Source: Auanema rhodensis (lineage: Eukaryota > Nematoda > Chromadorea > Rhabditida > Rhabditidae). From it: a stretch of DNA of 64,000 nucleotides. A program made the position numbers and the translations under genes. Position 1 is the stretch's first letter; each line of letters starts with the position of its first letter. The stretch covers positions 8,122,001 to 8,186,000 of the forward strand of contig OZ059896.1 in NCBI GenBank assembly GCA_964057225.1, read 5' to 3'. The notes under the pieces are model-generated. The model had not been told where the DNA came from. It searched no databases and saw nothing but the letters and a program-made list of their open reading frames with translations. Of the stretch, positions 1 to 12,887 are shown piece by piece.

Positions 1-1870
1 CTTTCAATAAATGTTGTATGGATGCATAAGGGAACTGATCCTCAAAAGATACTTCCAGATCCATTTTCTTCTTATCATCGATTCTTTCAGGGGGGAACTG
101 AAAAAAAAATTAAAATAATTTTAATGAAAAATAAAAAACCTCGTTATTCTCGTATACAAATTTATTTTCAATAAATTTCAAATAACGATCTTCTAGACTT
201 CTTTTCTTGAAATATTCGGCCACAATCTGACAAATGATTATTAAATAGTTGAATAATTTCAGTACAGTACCGTATCAGGCTTGAATAATTCAGATCGTTT
301 GTATTGTTGTTCATAAAAAAATCGATTTCTTCTCATCAATGGATTATCATCAAATAATAAATAGGTGGCTACAGATCTTGCAGCATCCGATCCAAGCATT
401 GCTGAATTGAAGACAAATTAATTTTTGTGTGTGACAATATAATTGAAAATGCAACCGCAACAGTAAACAATTTCACAAAAATGAAAATAACAAATAGTAT
501 AATCAAAGAATAAAATATAAATATTATATGAAAAATCACCTTTGTATTGACAAAAATGAAGATAATCATATATTGAAGTTATGATATTTCCTGTATTATG
601 GCCATTTATAATAGAAAGACGATATAAGCAATTATGCTGACAACGAACAATAGCTGAACGAATACCTAAAATAGAATAATTATACTAATTAAATTTCTAG
701 AAATATCATTACTAGTTAGTAGAACATCAAAATCTGGATTACCGTCCACTAACGACCAATCAATTTTATCTTGACATACATATCTGTAACAAATATAATG
801 TGTCTACTATTCAAGACTGAAATAAGTAAAATTATTACCTGCATTTTTCATCTTCATCCAAAACTTTATCAAGAGATGTTTCGAAATCATGAATACATCT
901 GCCCCAATCCTCATTTTCGTATGCACTTATACCATCAATATATCTTTGCTAAATTTTATAGTTAGAAGGAAACGGCATAGTTAACAATAAAACATGAAAC
1001 ATCACAGCCCGGTTAGCTCAGTCGGTAGAGCACCAGACTCTTAATCTGGCTGTCGCGGGTTCGAGCCCCGCATCGGGCTTTATACTTTTTTTGTTTTTAT
1101 ATTAATTATATGTTATATATAAATTAAATTAATTATAATGCTTTTAACTTACTTCATAAGGAGAACGTAACTGATCGACAAGCATATCATCATTGTACCC
1201 ATTTTGTTCCATATAAAACTTTAAAGAATCCAAAATGCCTTGATGTCCAGAATTTTGAACAAGAAACGTATAGGCTGCTTGAACTGCTAAAGATAGCTCT
1301 CCCGTCTGAACAAACTGGGTTAAAATTAAGAAATTCAGAATAAATGGAAACCTTCCAATAACATATATGAAGGTACTCAAAAGGTTTTCTCTCCATAAAA
1401 TCAAAGTATGTAGTCATTTTCTTTAATTCGGGCCTCATATCTTCAAAAATGTATAAAGCTAATATCGATCGAAATCAAAAAGCTCGATATAATTAAAACT
1501 TCAGCTTACCAGTAAAACGATCTCTCTTGCAGCGCAAAACACATAATGCTCGTTCAGATTCAGCATAATGCTGGGAGATTGTCTCAACTCCTGGTTTTTC
1601 AACGCGATCATTACAAGTTTTTCGACACGAAATCAGCTCATCTTCATAATATCTTGAAAATAAAAAAATATCAAAATAAATATAAAAAATTGTAATTTAC
1701 CTAAAGTCTTCCCAGGCACGGCGCATAAAAGCAACACAATCTTGCCATTCTCCAACAGTATAAGCAATTTTACCCTCCTGATATAACTCTTCGAACGTTA
1801 TTTCTGGTTGATCCGGGGTGGAATAGACCAGAAGTATATTACAAAACAGAAAAAAATAGAGGAGCCACAT
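1..1870 (-). CDS. Leprecan-family (CRTAP / P3H-type) collagen-modification protein, 3' end cut by window
   Basis: The start ATG at 1870 opens a signal peptide (MWLLYFFLFCNILLVYS), so the product should enter the ER. Coding exons that join in frame run 1870-1701, 1653-1510, about 1440-1350, 1320-1153, then about 950-840, 780-745, 660-540, 408-270, 224-150 and 100-1; about 380 residues are visible. The sequence shows the helical-repeat pattern of leprecan N-terminal domains: repeated blocks such as TFEELYQEGKIAYTVGEWQD and YIDGISAYENEDWGRCIHDF, each followed by a cysteine pair (SCRKTC; CRYVC; CQHNC), and later AARSVATYLLFDDNPLMRRN. Known family role: members (CRTAP, P3H1-3, P3H4/SC65) act on procollagen in the ER. 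Whether a catalytic prolyl 3-hydroxylase domain follows cannot be seen, because the gene runs off the left edge. A ferredoxin gene lies 378 bp upstream on the same strand. Confidence 0.82.
1007..1079 (+). tRNA. tRNA-Lys (anticodon CTT)
   Basis: The 73 bases form a full cloverleaf. The 7-bp acceptor stem GCCCGGT/ATCGGGC contains one G-T pair. The D arm is GCTC/GAGC, the anticodon stem CCAGA/TCTGG carries loop CTCTTAA (anticodon CTT at 1040-1042), and the T arm holds GGTTCGAGCC, which also matches the internal B box. The discriminator base is T at 1079. A run of seven T starts a few bases downstream, as expected for Pol III termination. The gene lies inside an intron of the minus-strand leprecan gene, in antisense orientation to it. 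Confidence 0.97.
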
Positions 1871-2248
1871 GTGCTGTGATCGGCGATAAGCACAACTAAG
1901 AAAGTTGTGAAGGAATGTCCCAGCTGCTGACCTTTTGTCTGAACAGCGTGTATAAACTAGCAAATGTCATTGGAAAAGGATCAATTAGGATAGTAGAATG
2001 CTCAACCAAATACACAAAAAGTATAACATATGATCGAATAGATCTCAACAAAATACACTCAAATTCTGAAACTAAGATAGCACTACATGCTTAAGTCTGT
2101 TTAAGTTTGTTCGCACAGGTTGTGCACTTCTTATTTCTCAATCGTAAATACGACCTAATTAATTAATGATTGAAAATTTATTATATTGAAACAACTATAA
2201 TAATCTATACGATAAAAGTCTGATATGTTTCAAGTTTGTGATGAATAT
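1871..2248. other. Intergenic gap between ferredoxin and leprecan genes
   Basis: No coding signal beyond an accidental upstream extension of the leprecan reading frame. The gap must hold the ferredoxin 3' UTR and the leprecan 5' region. The two genes share a strand, so joint transcription is possible but not shown. Confidence 0.5.
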
Positions 2249-2837
<589 letters not shown>

Positions 2838-3308
2838 TCCTACAACTCTGAAACGAATGAAAATAAAAATATGATATCACATTTGTTTCAGCTGGATTGT
2901 GAACGAAGGTATTATTCCTTGTTGTCCCTTCCCAGAGAATGGAACCATAAGTGAAGAATAAAGCTTAGTTATAGAAAATAGTGAACAACATTATAAGATT
3001 TCAATGTTTATTATGCTAAGTTAAGTATTTTTTTCAGTTCAGGTTATAATTACAATTAAAACTTTTAATGATATCATGATTTATTATATTATTATAATTT
3101 TAAATTGTTCGACGTCGAACCGAAAATACTGTTCGTAACACTCGTGATGAACATGAATTATTTTCACGCGCACGTTCTAAAGCTGTTACTGTATTGAGTC
3201 ATAGCTTAAATAATTTAATCGTGTTTAATTATTGTTTTATTAATATTTATAGATTGATTTTTGTTGATTCAGAAGACGGCTTTACCAGCAGGTGAGCGAG
3301 CGGCGTTA
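2838..3308. promoter_or_regulatory. Divergent promoter region, ferredoxin (-) and tetraspanin (+)
   Basis: The two start codons face away from each other across 471 bp, so both promoters should lie here. On the plus strand the stretch ending TTGTTGATTCAG at about 3270 is a plausible 3' splice (trans-splice) site about 35 bp before the tetraspanin ATG. No TATA box or other element stands out. Confidence 0.5.
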
Positions 3309-4522
3309 ATGGCGCCGGATCCTCGCCAGAGACCTCGGGGTCGACACCCAGCGCAACAGCGTGTTCATCGACATTCGGTTTGGTTATTTTATTAAATAAT
3401 ATGAAAATGTTTTTCTTAAGACCCACAGATATGTTGCTGGTAGAGGTGGAGGTGAATCTGAAATTAGTTGTTGTGTAAAATATTCTGTATTTGGATTCAA
3501 TGTTTTCTTTTTCTTAATTGGTTTTGCTTTACTGCTCATAGGAGTCTGGGCTCAAGTTGAAAAGAATAACATATATAGTCACTTAAACAAGGTATATTTT
3601 AGAATTTTGTATAATGTAATAATTTATGTTTACAGGCTTCTAAGCTATATCTGGACCCTACTTACTTATTATTAATTATCGGGTTTATTACATTTATGAT
3701 AGGTTCGAATTCACATCATTCGTTTTATTTTTTATTTTTTTTAAAGGATTCAGTGGATGCGTTGGTTCTTTACGTGAAAATACTTCTTTCTTAACATTTT
3801 ATTCAACCTTATTGGGACTATTGCTGATTGCCGAATTTTCGGGTGCTGTGTTTGCATATGCTTGTCGTGACCAGTTGGATACTTATATTAGAAATTTACT
3901 AAATGATGTGGTTCGTATTATTCTTATTTGGTAACAGGAATATGACATGTTTATAGGTTGTTGGTTACCGTGATGATCCAGATCTTCAAGTCTTGATCGA
4001 TACAATGCAAGAAAGCTGGTATTGTTGTGGCATTAACAGCGCCGATGATTGGGAAAAAAATACCTACTTTGCCATCTCTGCTAGAGAAGTAATATTATTA
4101 TAGAATATGCAACATATATATTTTTGTTTTAGATTGCTTCACCAGAAGCCGGTGGCGTTCCCTTTTCATGTTGTCTCAATAGTAGCCAGCAAGCATTTAA
4201 AAATTTTTACTGTGGACATGGCGTTCGTTTATCTAAGGTAATTAATAATTCATTATCTGAGCAAATCCATATTTTAAAGGATGTATCACATGCAGCTACA
4301 AAAATTTATACGGATGGTTGTTTGCCTAAGCTTCAACTTTGGCTAAACAATAATGTTTTTTTAGTTGGAATTACACTGGTAATAATAGCTGTGATACAGG
4401 TAATTTTTTAAAAATATACCTGTTTAATAAAAATTATGTTTAAGATTCTTGGAATTTGTTTCGCCCAAAATTTGAAAAGTGATATCTTTGCTCAGCGAGC
4501 TAAATGGTATTATACTCACTAA
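3309..4522 (+). CDS. Tetraspanin related to the TspanC8 group (TSPAN5/14/17/33-like), with only six loop cysteines
   Basis: ATG at 3309 is followed by a basic, disordered N-terminus (MAPDPRQRPRGRHPAQQRVH), then four membrane segments. In-frame exons are separated by introns of about 45 bp; the first intron (46 bp) follows CATTCG. Family marks: CCVKYSVFGFNVFFFLIG (TM1), GFSGCVGSLREN after TM2, a YRDDPDLQVLIDTMQ helix, the CCG motif (SWYCCGINSADDW), GGVPFSCC, FYCGHGVR, IYTDGCLPK, and the TM4 end QILGICFAQNLKSDI. The order and wording match vertebrate TSPAN14/33, which bind the protease ADAM10 and carry it to the surface. Two of the eight large-loop cysteines that define that group are replaced here (see findings). 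The stop is TAA at 4520-4522. Confidence 0.9.
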
Positions 4523-4924
4523 TAGAAACTCAATATCCAAATCATTTTCTTAATCTGTTTTATGTAGGTGATTTTATGTGATTTCCTATGTGTATATGCG
4601 TCATTCCTCTAAGTATAATCTATAACAAAGCATTAATCTTTCAACAAGCACTTGGGTTTTATATTCAAACAATCTCATTCCTGTGTTTTTGTATTTTCTG
4701 CTATTCATATTCAATTGTGCCTTCATTATCTTTCTTTTCTTGTCTCTTCCCTATTCTCATTTTTATCATTTCTACGCATTCAGTTTGATCATAATGAAAA
4801 TATTGTTGGCTCAACTATGGTTTTAATAAAATCAATACAATTTAATTTTTTTCATAGAAGGTTTTACTAACCAGCATATTTATATTAAAATAGTCTACAT
4901 ACTTTGCAATGTATTTCCACTTAG
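4523..4924. other. Intergenic gap, tetraspanin to PIG-S
   Basis: About 400 bp of T-rich DNA between two same-strand genes. It ends in TTTCCACTTAG directly before the PIG-S ATG, a good 3' splice consensus and probable trans-splice acceptor. No coding signal is supported. Confidence 0.5.
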
Positions 4925-7161
4925 ATGGCAGATCTCATATTGGGGTTAAAATCCACAATAAAGCGAAAATTAGGTTGGGAAAATGATCAACATGTAGAGA
5001 AGCCACCACAAAGTCTCGAAGAAGTGATAGATAAATTACCTGTATAGTTGAAACTATTTTATTTCCAAGAAGTTCACTATTTTAGAATACTTTCAAAGAA
5101 GCAATCAATAATGAACTTGTGTATCGAAGATGGGCAGCTTTCACTTTTATTTTATTGGTATTAGGTGTGGGATTTCCTCTGTGGTACTATACAACTGTGA
5201 CCGAACGCTACCCATTTGCAACTTTTCCAAAGAATCAACTTATCACCTTTGAAATCAAGTTTGTTATTCTTCTTCATTAAATCACATTGCTACTGTTTAA
5301 GAATCGTAACTGCCTACACAGAAGAATCAATTGCTACTGAACTTAAGTCCTATGAATCTGAACTTCTTGAAAAATTGAATCATGCGGAAGTTGTGAAACC
5401 TTTGCGCGTTAAGTGGGCAATCGACGTTATAGGCAAGAAGTTAGTATGGTTATATAAAGAAATTTAATGAAAATTCAATTATTATAGAACTGTTGAGGAG
5501 GCAGCCGAAGATCTTGAACATCGTTCGGACTCCTCTCTTGAAGTTAAAATTTTGATGATACCTTCCAAGGATTGGCTACATTTCTCAGCTACAAACGTCC
5601 ATATGTCAAAGGGTCAGTGGGCATATTTTCAATGGAAAGATGAAGAAGAGCGAGGAAAGCGTGTGGATAGGCTAGAAGGGCTGATCCGCGAAGTATGAAC
5701 TATTGAGCTTTTCATTAATGTTAACTAAAGTATTTCTAGGTATTAGTAGATGTTCCTCATCTGAATGTGATTGTACGAAGAGATTTACGACAACGTATGG
5801 AACCGTGGCAAATCGCGACATTACCTCTTTCTCATCAAGTATGCAAGCTTCATATCTAACTGATTTTATTTTTATTTTCTTAGAAAAGATTGGTATGGGA
5901 TTCAGCCCCATTAGCAATGCATTATGTAGTTCAAATTCTCCATATACACGATAATGCTCGTCCTTCTGACTATGATAACGATAAAACTGAAAAGGTTGTT
6001 AGAAAATTGGCTGAAAAGTTAGAAAATATAACTACGATCAAGGTAACTGTTTATTTTTTAAATTCTATTAATCGTCTAAATATCACAGGTATCTTCTGAG
6101 CATTTCTGGGATTTTTCCATAAATTCTTTCTTAGAAAAAGATGTTCAAGATAGATGGACTCTTTCTAATGAAGCACTGGAAAGAGTTATTAAAGAGGTAC
6201 CGCCTTCCAAAAAATTCAAAGATTAAATAGATTTTAGGTTGATGCTTACTCACAATCCATAGAATCAGCTTATCCTTTGTTGAAAATAGCAATCCTTGAA
6301 ACTACTGAGCCTATTATTATGTTAGATTACTATGTGGGATTAATTTTCAGCTTTATAAATATTTCAAAGTTTTGCTTTAGGGAGATGATAGTAGAGGAGC
6401 TGCTATTGCTGCATGGGGATCTGTTGTACCTCGCTCAGTTCAAACGGAAAGCAGAGTACTTGCGTCCCTTCGCGTACTTCTGGGGATAGATGCTGAATTA
6501 GGAATTGGGTGGACGAGAGAATCCGTTCCGTTAGCATCATGGGAGATCAATCGAATGCGTCTCAGAGCAACGTTGGATAATGCCATGAGAGGTATAAGTG
6601 CTGTAGCAACCTTGAAGGTATTTTTTTGGATGATATTCCTTAACTTACCAACTTCCTCAGGTTCTGGAACAAGAAATAACTACCATTGTAATTAATGAGG
6701 AAGTAGCTTCTAAAGCAAATCTCGCTGTTACTTTGATAAGTAAAGGAATTTCCTCTTCGAAATCACCTGACCTACCTTTGGTTAGTGATTTTCGACTTTA
6801 AACATAATTATATTTTCCACACAATCACTTTGTAGTCTTAAACATTTTCTTTCAGATCAGAAGAGGCCGTGTCCTAGCAGATGAAGCAATTTCGCACCCC
6901 AGTCTTCTCTCTATTTTGTATTTCCCTCAGGATCAAACGTTCGCAGTTTACGTCCCGATCCTTCTACCAATAGTTGTTCCTTTCATATCTTCATTATACC
7001 AATTAATGAATTGGCTTGTTTTAGACAGAATCAGACGTCTTTCTATCATTACGTATTATTCTTTCATCGTAGCTGTTTTGGCTATGGTTTCTTATTTCTC
7101 TGGACTTAACTTTTCATTTGATTTTTTGACCGCTGATGTTTCAAATAGCACCGCTTCTTAA
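4925..7161 (+). CDS. GPI transamidase subunit PIG-S
   Basis: Multiple short-intron exons join into about 560 residues, close to the usual PIG-S length. ATG at 4925 lies directly after a TTAG splice consensus and starts MADLILGLKSTIKRKLGWEN. The protein has the PIG-S plan: a short cytosolic N-terminus, a first membrane segment (RRWAAFTFILLVLGVGFPLW), a long luminal domain, and a C-terminal membrane segment preceded by SILYFPQDQTFAVYVPILLP. Conserved stretches include RLVWDSAPLAMHYVVQILHI and AAWGSVVPRS. In the ER the complex attaches glycosylphosphatidylinositol anchors to proteins; PIG-S is a non-catalytic structural subunit. The first intron follows DKLP at 5041 and resumes at 5086. A tetraspanin lies 402 bp upstream on the same strand. 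Identification rests on recognised family sequence, not a search. Confidence 0.9.
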
Positions 7162-7931
7162 TCTAGTCTTAATGTTAAAGCAGTAACTATAACATATTCA
7201 TTCATTAATTTATTTTTTAAGCTTCATATCAGTTTGTACATGTCATATGAATGCGGGTCCCAGTTTGACTGTCTTAGGTTAAATAATTTGTAGCTTAAAG
7301 CTTCATTGCTCTTGGTTTGAAGTATAAAACATTTATACAAATTGCATTTTTAGAACATTTTCTCGAATTTTATCCAAGCTATGAAATAGTTTCCAAAAAA
7401 AACTATAGTTTCAGTTGTTTACTCTTTATATACATTGCTTAATGTTCTACACCTAGTTTCTATGATAGAAATTGAAAAATAATGAGAGACTATGAGAAAG
7501 AAGAGGAAAATAAACGAGAAATTGGCTGTCTACCCTAAACTAGACCGACTTTTGAAGGAATTGATTTCAAAACCAGGGTATTAGGAGAGGCGAAGGCAGT
7601 AACGACAACGATAAACGGGTCCGTTCACACCTCATTGGAGAAGGCCCTGCCAGGATAGTTTTCAGCTTCTGAGTTCACTCTCTAAATTTTCAATTACATA
7701 TTACTTACTTACTTCTTAAGTGTAGTTTTCTCTCTAAACGTATAAACTTCATTCAACCATTACTTTTGATTCTCAAAATGTGCTTTCAACTAGACTAAGG
7801 TTCGATCGTTTAACAGAAAGACCTTTGTATAGTTTGTCAGTAATAAGTCTTTCACCTTTTCAAATTTTTCTTTCCATTTTTTTTATATTTTCTAATTTTT
7901 TTTAAAAATTATTAGAAATAGTGGTGTATGG
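7162..7931. other. Intergenic gap, PIG-S to TRPV gene
   Basis: This 770-bp stretch holds the PIG-S 3' UTR and the TRPV 5' region. No ORF is convincing. It becomes T-rich near 7860-7910 and ends with AAATTATTAG about 18 bp before the TRPV start, a possible 3' splice site. Confidence 0.5.
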
Positions 7932-10900
7932 ATGGGTGCGTGGTGTTCGAGTAACAAGTCTTCAAACTATGGTGGAGGCAGAATGGCTTTTGATCCAGAT
8001 GAAAAATGGTCTAATCTTTATCGTGAACGAGAGAAAAATCATTTGTATAAATGGGTTGGAGTTCGAAAAGGTAGGTTTTCATAAGTATTGTTTCAATTTT
8101 CGTTTTTGTTCCTTAGATGGTGAACTGATTACAATCTATGAGAGGGATTCTGAAGAAGGTGTGCTAAAATTTGCAGAAGAAAAGATGCCAGCCATGTTGT
8201 ACGACGATGGCTTGAAAGGAGGCCATTTGATCAAGTATAACGAATATTTGAAGTGGAGAAAAGCTTTGGTAGAATTTTTAATATAATACAGTTGAAAGTT
8301 ACAAATTATTTTAGAATATGCAACTTGGATTATCTGACGCTGGCATTGATATGACACAATCTAAATTTGTAGAGCATCGAGCTTTATGGAAATTGAACAA
8401 GCGTGGTGTTGAAGGCGAAAACATTGTTCATTTGTTGCTTAATAGGTTCGTATACATTTCTTTAAAATGCTTAAAAAAACTTTTTGTCATTGACTTTAGG
8501 GATCAATTGGTTTGTCATGAAGTTGCTCGAATTCTACTCCGCCGGTATCCAGCATTAGCCAACGATATATATCTTGGAGATCAGAAATTTGGTAATTCGT
8601 TTAGAAATTGGTCTAACATCTCAATTGTTTTGTAAATAATCCAAAATGTTTCCAATTGTTCTGAATTTTTCAAAGAATTTACTGAGAATGATGATGATGT
8701 TGATCATTAGCAATTTTGTGAATCAAAAACGCTTCCATCTTCTTCATTTCACTCTGTTAATTGAATTGAAGGATTAGCTTCAGAAAGCAATTGTGGGCTT
8801 CGCACATTCGCAACGACCTCAGAATGATGATCATAAAAATGAAGAGCAAAAAAAGTGCTCCAATTATTTCAAAAAATAAATTTTGCATTATGGAACTTCT
8901 GTTTTGTTTTTTGAGGTCAATCAGCTTTACATCTATCAATTGTGCATGATGATTATGAGACCATTCAACTTCTTCTAAGTTGTGGAGCTGATGTTAATGC
9001 ACGAGCTTGTGGCAGCTTTTTTCTTCCTGAAGATTATAAAAATAATCAAAAGGTTACAGATTACCAAGGTAATTTATGATCTAAAATAAATAAATAAATT
9101 CGAATATTTAGGTTATGCCTATTATGGTGAATATCCATTAGCATTTGCTGCATGCTTCGGAAATAAAGATATTTATGATTTGCTGATTCAAAATGGAGCT
9201 GATCCAAATAGAAAAGATTTTTTTGGAAATACAGTTTTACATATGTGTGTCATTAACTACAGCAGTGTTAGTATTACAATATATAATTAAAATTATATCA
9301 ATAATATAATATTAAGTCGATGTATTCGTATGCTGTGAGACACTGGGCCAAACCTGCTGATCCAAATATTGTTAATGAAGCTGGATATACACCTCTGACA
9401 TTGGCAACTAAATTGGGTCGAAAGAATATTTTTGAAGAAATGTTAGAACTTATGAAAGTAGTAAGTATATATAGAATTATATAAATTATTCGTTACTCAA
9501 TAATACTTGAAGGAATTTTGGCGTTTCTCGGATATGACTTGTTCAGCTTATCCATTAACAACATTAGATACAATCAGACCTGATGGAACAACAAGTAATA
9601 CACTAATTATTATAAATTTTTATGTAATTTTCTAGATTATGACTCAGCATTGATGACCGTAATTAATGGCAGTACCCCAGAACATCTAGATATGATTGGC
9701 AGTGAAGTAATACAGCGTCTGCTAGCTGATAAATGGAAAGCATTTGCAATGGTTTTATTAATATATTTTTAATTTTTCATAAGCTTCATTCAGAGAAAGT
9801 TAATCGAACGTCTTGTTTTACTTGTAATTCAATTAATAACTTTATCTATTGTGGTATATATAAGACCAACTGAAAGTAAACGTCTGTACATGGAAGAACC
9901 ACAGTGGGATGATTGGGTTAGATCATACACATAATTATTATTTAATTAAGTTTTTAATTAATTATAGGTACGCACTGTTGCTGAAGTTTTAACTATTCTA
10001 AACTGTCTTTTCTTTGTATTTGTCCAACAAATGACGGAGTTTCGTTCACATGGTTTGCATGGATATCTTAGGAATTTGGTAATCCCTCATTACAATTTTT
10101 TTTAAAATTTTAATTAAACTTTTTCTAGAGTACTGCTCCAGCTAAAGCTGTTTACTGTGTGGCTAACTTGTGTATTCTAGCTTGTATACCGTTTAGATTT
10201 TTGAGATTGCATGAGTATGAGGAAGCATTATTCGTATTTGCTTTACCTGGTTCATGGATCTTCCTATTGTTTTTTGCAAGGTTTTCCCGTTTCCTTTCAT
10301 TAAAAATAATTTTTAAACATTTATTCGTTAAATTATATTTTTGCAGAAGTGCTAAGCTAACTGGACCGTTTGTGCAAATGATATATAGTATGATTGCTGG
10401 TGATATGATTCGTTTCGCAATTATTTCAGCAATTTTCCTTATTTCTTTTTCACAAGGTATACAATTTTACAATATAAATATAAATATTGTTTTTATTTTT
10501 TTTAATTCCCTATCCTAATTATCGTTTTCAGTTTTCTATTTTGTCGGCAAAGATATGGCGGCTAAGCAAAAATTAAATTCAACAAATCCTAATCATTGTG
10601 CAATCACAGGCTATACTATTTATACGTATAGTAATTTTCCAGAAACTTTCATTACATTATTTCGTGCTAGTATGGGCGGTTATGACGTAAATTGAGAAAA
10701 AGAATTAGCCAGAACTAATCGAAAGTTTATTTTAGTATGAAGAATTTGCTTGTGCTAACTATGAAGCATTAACAAAGACTCTATTCGTACTTTATATGTT
10801 TGTCATGCCAATTATGATGATAAACATATTAATTGCTATGATGGGAAATACATATACTACGGTTATAGCTCAAGCTGAAAAAGCATGGAGACAACAGGTG

Positions 10901-12277
10901 ATTGAAATGCAATTAAAATCAATTATTTTCTTTAATTATAATCTTTATTACAAAGTTTTAGTATGCTCAAATTGTAATGAACTTAGAGCGATCAGTTTGC
11001 CGAGAAAAATTGGCTGCAAGTCAACTTGAATACAGTATACGATTAAGTGAAGCGTATGTTATATGATTTGTCCTTTAATTATCAAATTTGATAGTAAAAA
11101 ATCAAAAAAACAACCAATTTTACAAAATTATAAAATCAAGTTTTGATTAAAACAACAGTTTTAGCGAGTATATATTATATATTAAATAAAAATAAAAGCT
11201 CAATTACAGATTATAAGCCTTTTACGTCATTAAACGTTATTGAAGAAAAATACGTGAAATTAGAAATAATACTTTAAATAGAACATTTATAAATTTTATA
11301 AATAGGTATTAACTTTCAAAATTTTAGAGATGTAGGACAGGAAGTACGAGGTTTGATGGTTATTAAGCAGACAAAGAAAACGAGAGCTCGCCAACGGAAG
11401 CAAGCTATTAATAATTGGAAAACAATTGGTCGAAAAGTGAATATTTTTGAGAAGTAAATCAATAAAAAAGAATCTGATGTTTAAGGTCATTCAAACAATT
11501 GATAAAGTTGGTAAAGCTCAAGCTAGTATTTTACTTCATGTTCATGATCGTATATGTGATGAGAGAGCTGATCGATTTTATAGTCGTGCACCATCTCGAG
11601 TATCGCATCGTACTTCGACACCGAGACCTGAGGCAATTTGTTCTATTAATATTTTTCTGATCTTTGAATGTTTCAGGTAAAAGTGATTGATGCTTCAAAT
11701 GCTTCGCTTCCAACGTCATTACATCCCCGTACAGCCGAAAACTTAATGGTTATGCCAATGGTAAATACATTTGAATATAACTATTAATATAAATATATAT
11801 AAACTAATAAATTGAAAGAACATATATGAAACTCAATTAAAGTTTTTTTTATATGTTTCACTGAAAAATGTTTTTTTTTATGAATCATTAGGCATAAATT
11901 CGTTATGATCTAGTTATAAGCTAATCAGAAAATATTTTACTTACATCAGACATTTCAAATTTTGAATTATCTTCAAGTGTACATTATAAATAGTTTTTAA
12001 AACAGTCTATTCATGTATATATATCACTAACGTTCATAAATTTTCAGCGAAAAGTAAATCGATCTCATCGTGGTTCTCTAAATGAAGAAATGACACGAAC
12101 TAAAGAAGAAGTACATCCAATAGTTCAGGTATATCTTAATTATTTATTAATTTAATAACAAATATATATTTATTTTAGCTAAGACGTCATTCTACTAAAG
12201 ATGAATCGTTTGATCTACCAAATATACCGCCGACAGCAAATCGTCGTTCAGATTTTTTCCGTAAAAGAGGAGAATAA
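7932..12277 (+). CDS. osm-9: TRPV cation channel, OSM-9-like
   Basis: About twenty exons join in frame from [20 protein letters not shown] to FFRKRGE, about 900 residues. An N-terminal ankyrin region is clear: [52 protein letters not shown] and [20 protein letters not shown]. Next come the TRPV linker [20 protein letters not shown], six membrane segments, a pore-loop region [17 protein letters not shown] between S5 and S6, and S6 [20 protein letters not shown] with the following TRP-domain helix ([15 protein letters not shown]). Known role: OSM-9/OCR channels sit in sensory cilia and mediate chemo-, osmo- and mechanosensation. I favour OSM-9 over OCR from the pore/S6 region and the linker, from memory, so subfamily is less certain than family. 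One late intron (11633-11676) uses a GC donor. The basic C-terminal tail is likely cytosolic. Confidence 0.85.
11633..11676 (+). other. GC-AG intron in the TRPV gene
   Basis: Translation of the upstream exon through ...STPRPE meets a TAA soon after if unspliced. A 44-bp intron with donor GAG/GCAATT and acceptor TTTCAG restores the frame to [14 protein letters not shown] and on to the final stop. No GT lies at the needed place. Retention would give a shorter tail ending in ECFR. Confidence 0.7.
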
Positions 12278-12855
12278 CTGAATAACATACTAATTGATAT
12301 GTTTATTTTTCAATATAACTATAATAAGAGTAGCAAAACTTGTATAATACTAAGGGGATGTTTTAGAAAATCAGCTAGATTTTTGTTTATTCTGCTCATG
12401 TATCTGAAAACAACTTTATTCAACCACATTAATTATAACGAAAATCTCTCAAAAATTCTCAACTGTCATACAATGCTTTTGTTTTATTTTAAACGATATA
12501 CTATATATTATAAATTAGTATATAACATATTGTTCAAAACCTTTATTATTATTTGTTTGAATTTAATAATGAAATTGAGTTTTTATAATAATAATAATAC
12601 TATACTATATAAAGAACAAGCGTGTGAGATTGAACTTCCGCCTATTTCAGGAAATCATTGAAAATTTTGGAAGTTTTAATTAATTTTTTTTGATTTTTAA
12701 ATCTTAATTAGTTTAATTAATAAATATGAATCACAAAAATAGACATATTTCATATGTTAATATGCATATATACTTTATTTTTTATAGTTTTCTATTGTTT
12801 TGAGATTATTTGGACAAAATATGTGTGTATGTTTTATTTTATTTTATTATTATGT

Positions 12856-12887
<32 letters not shown>

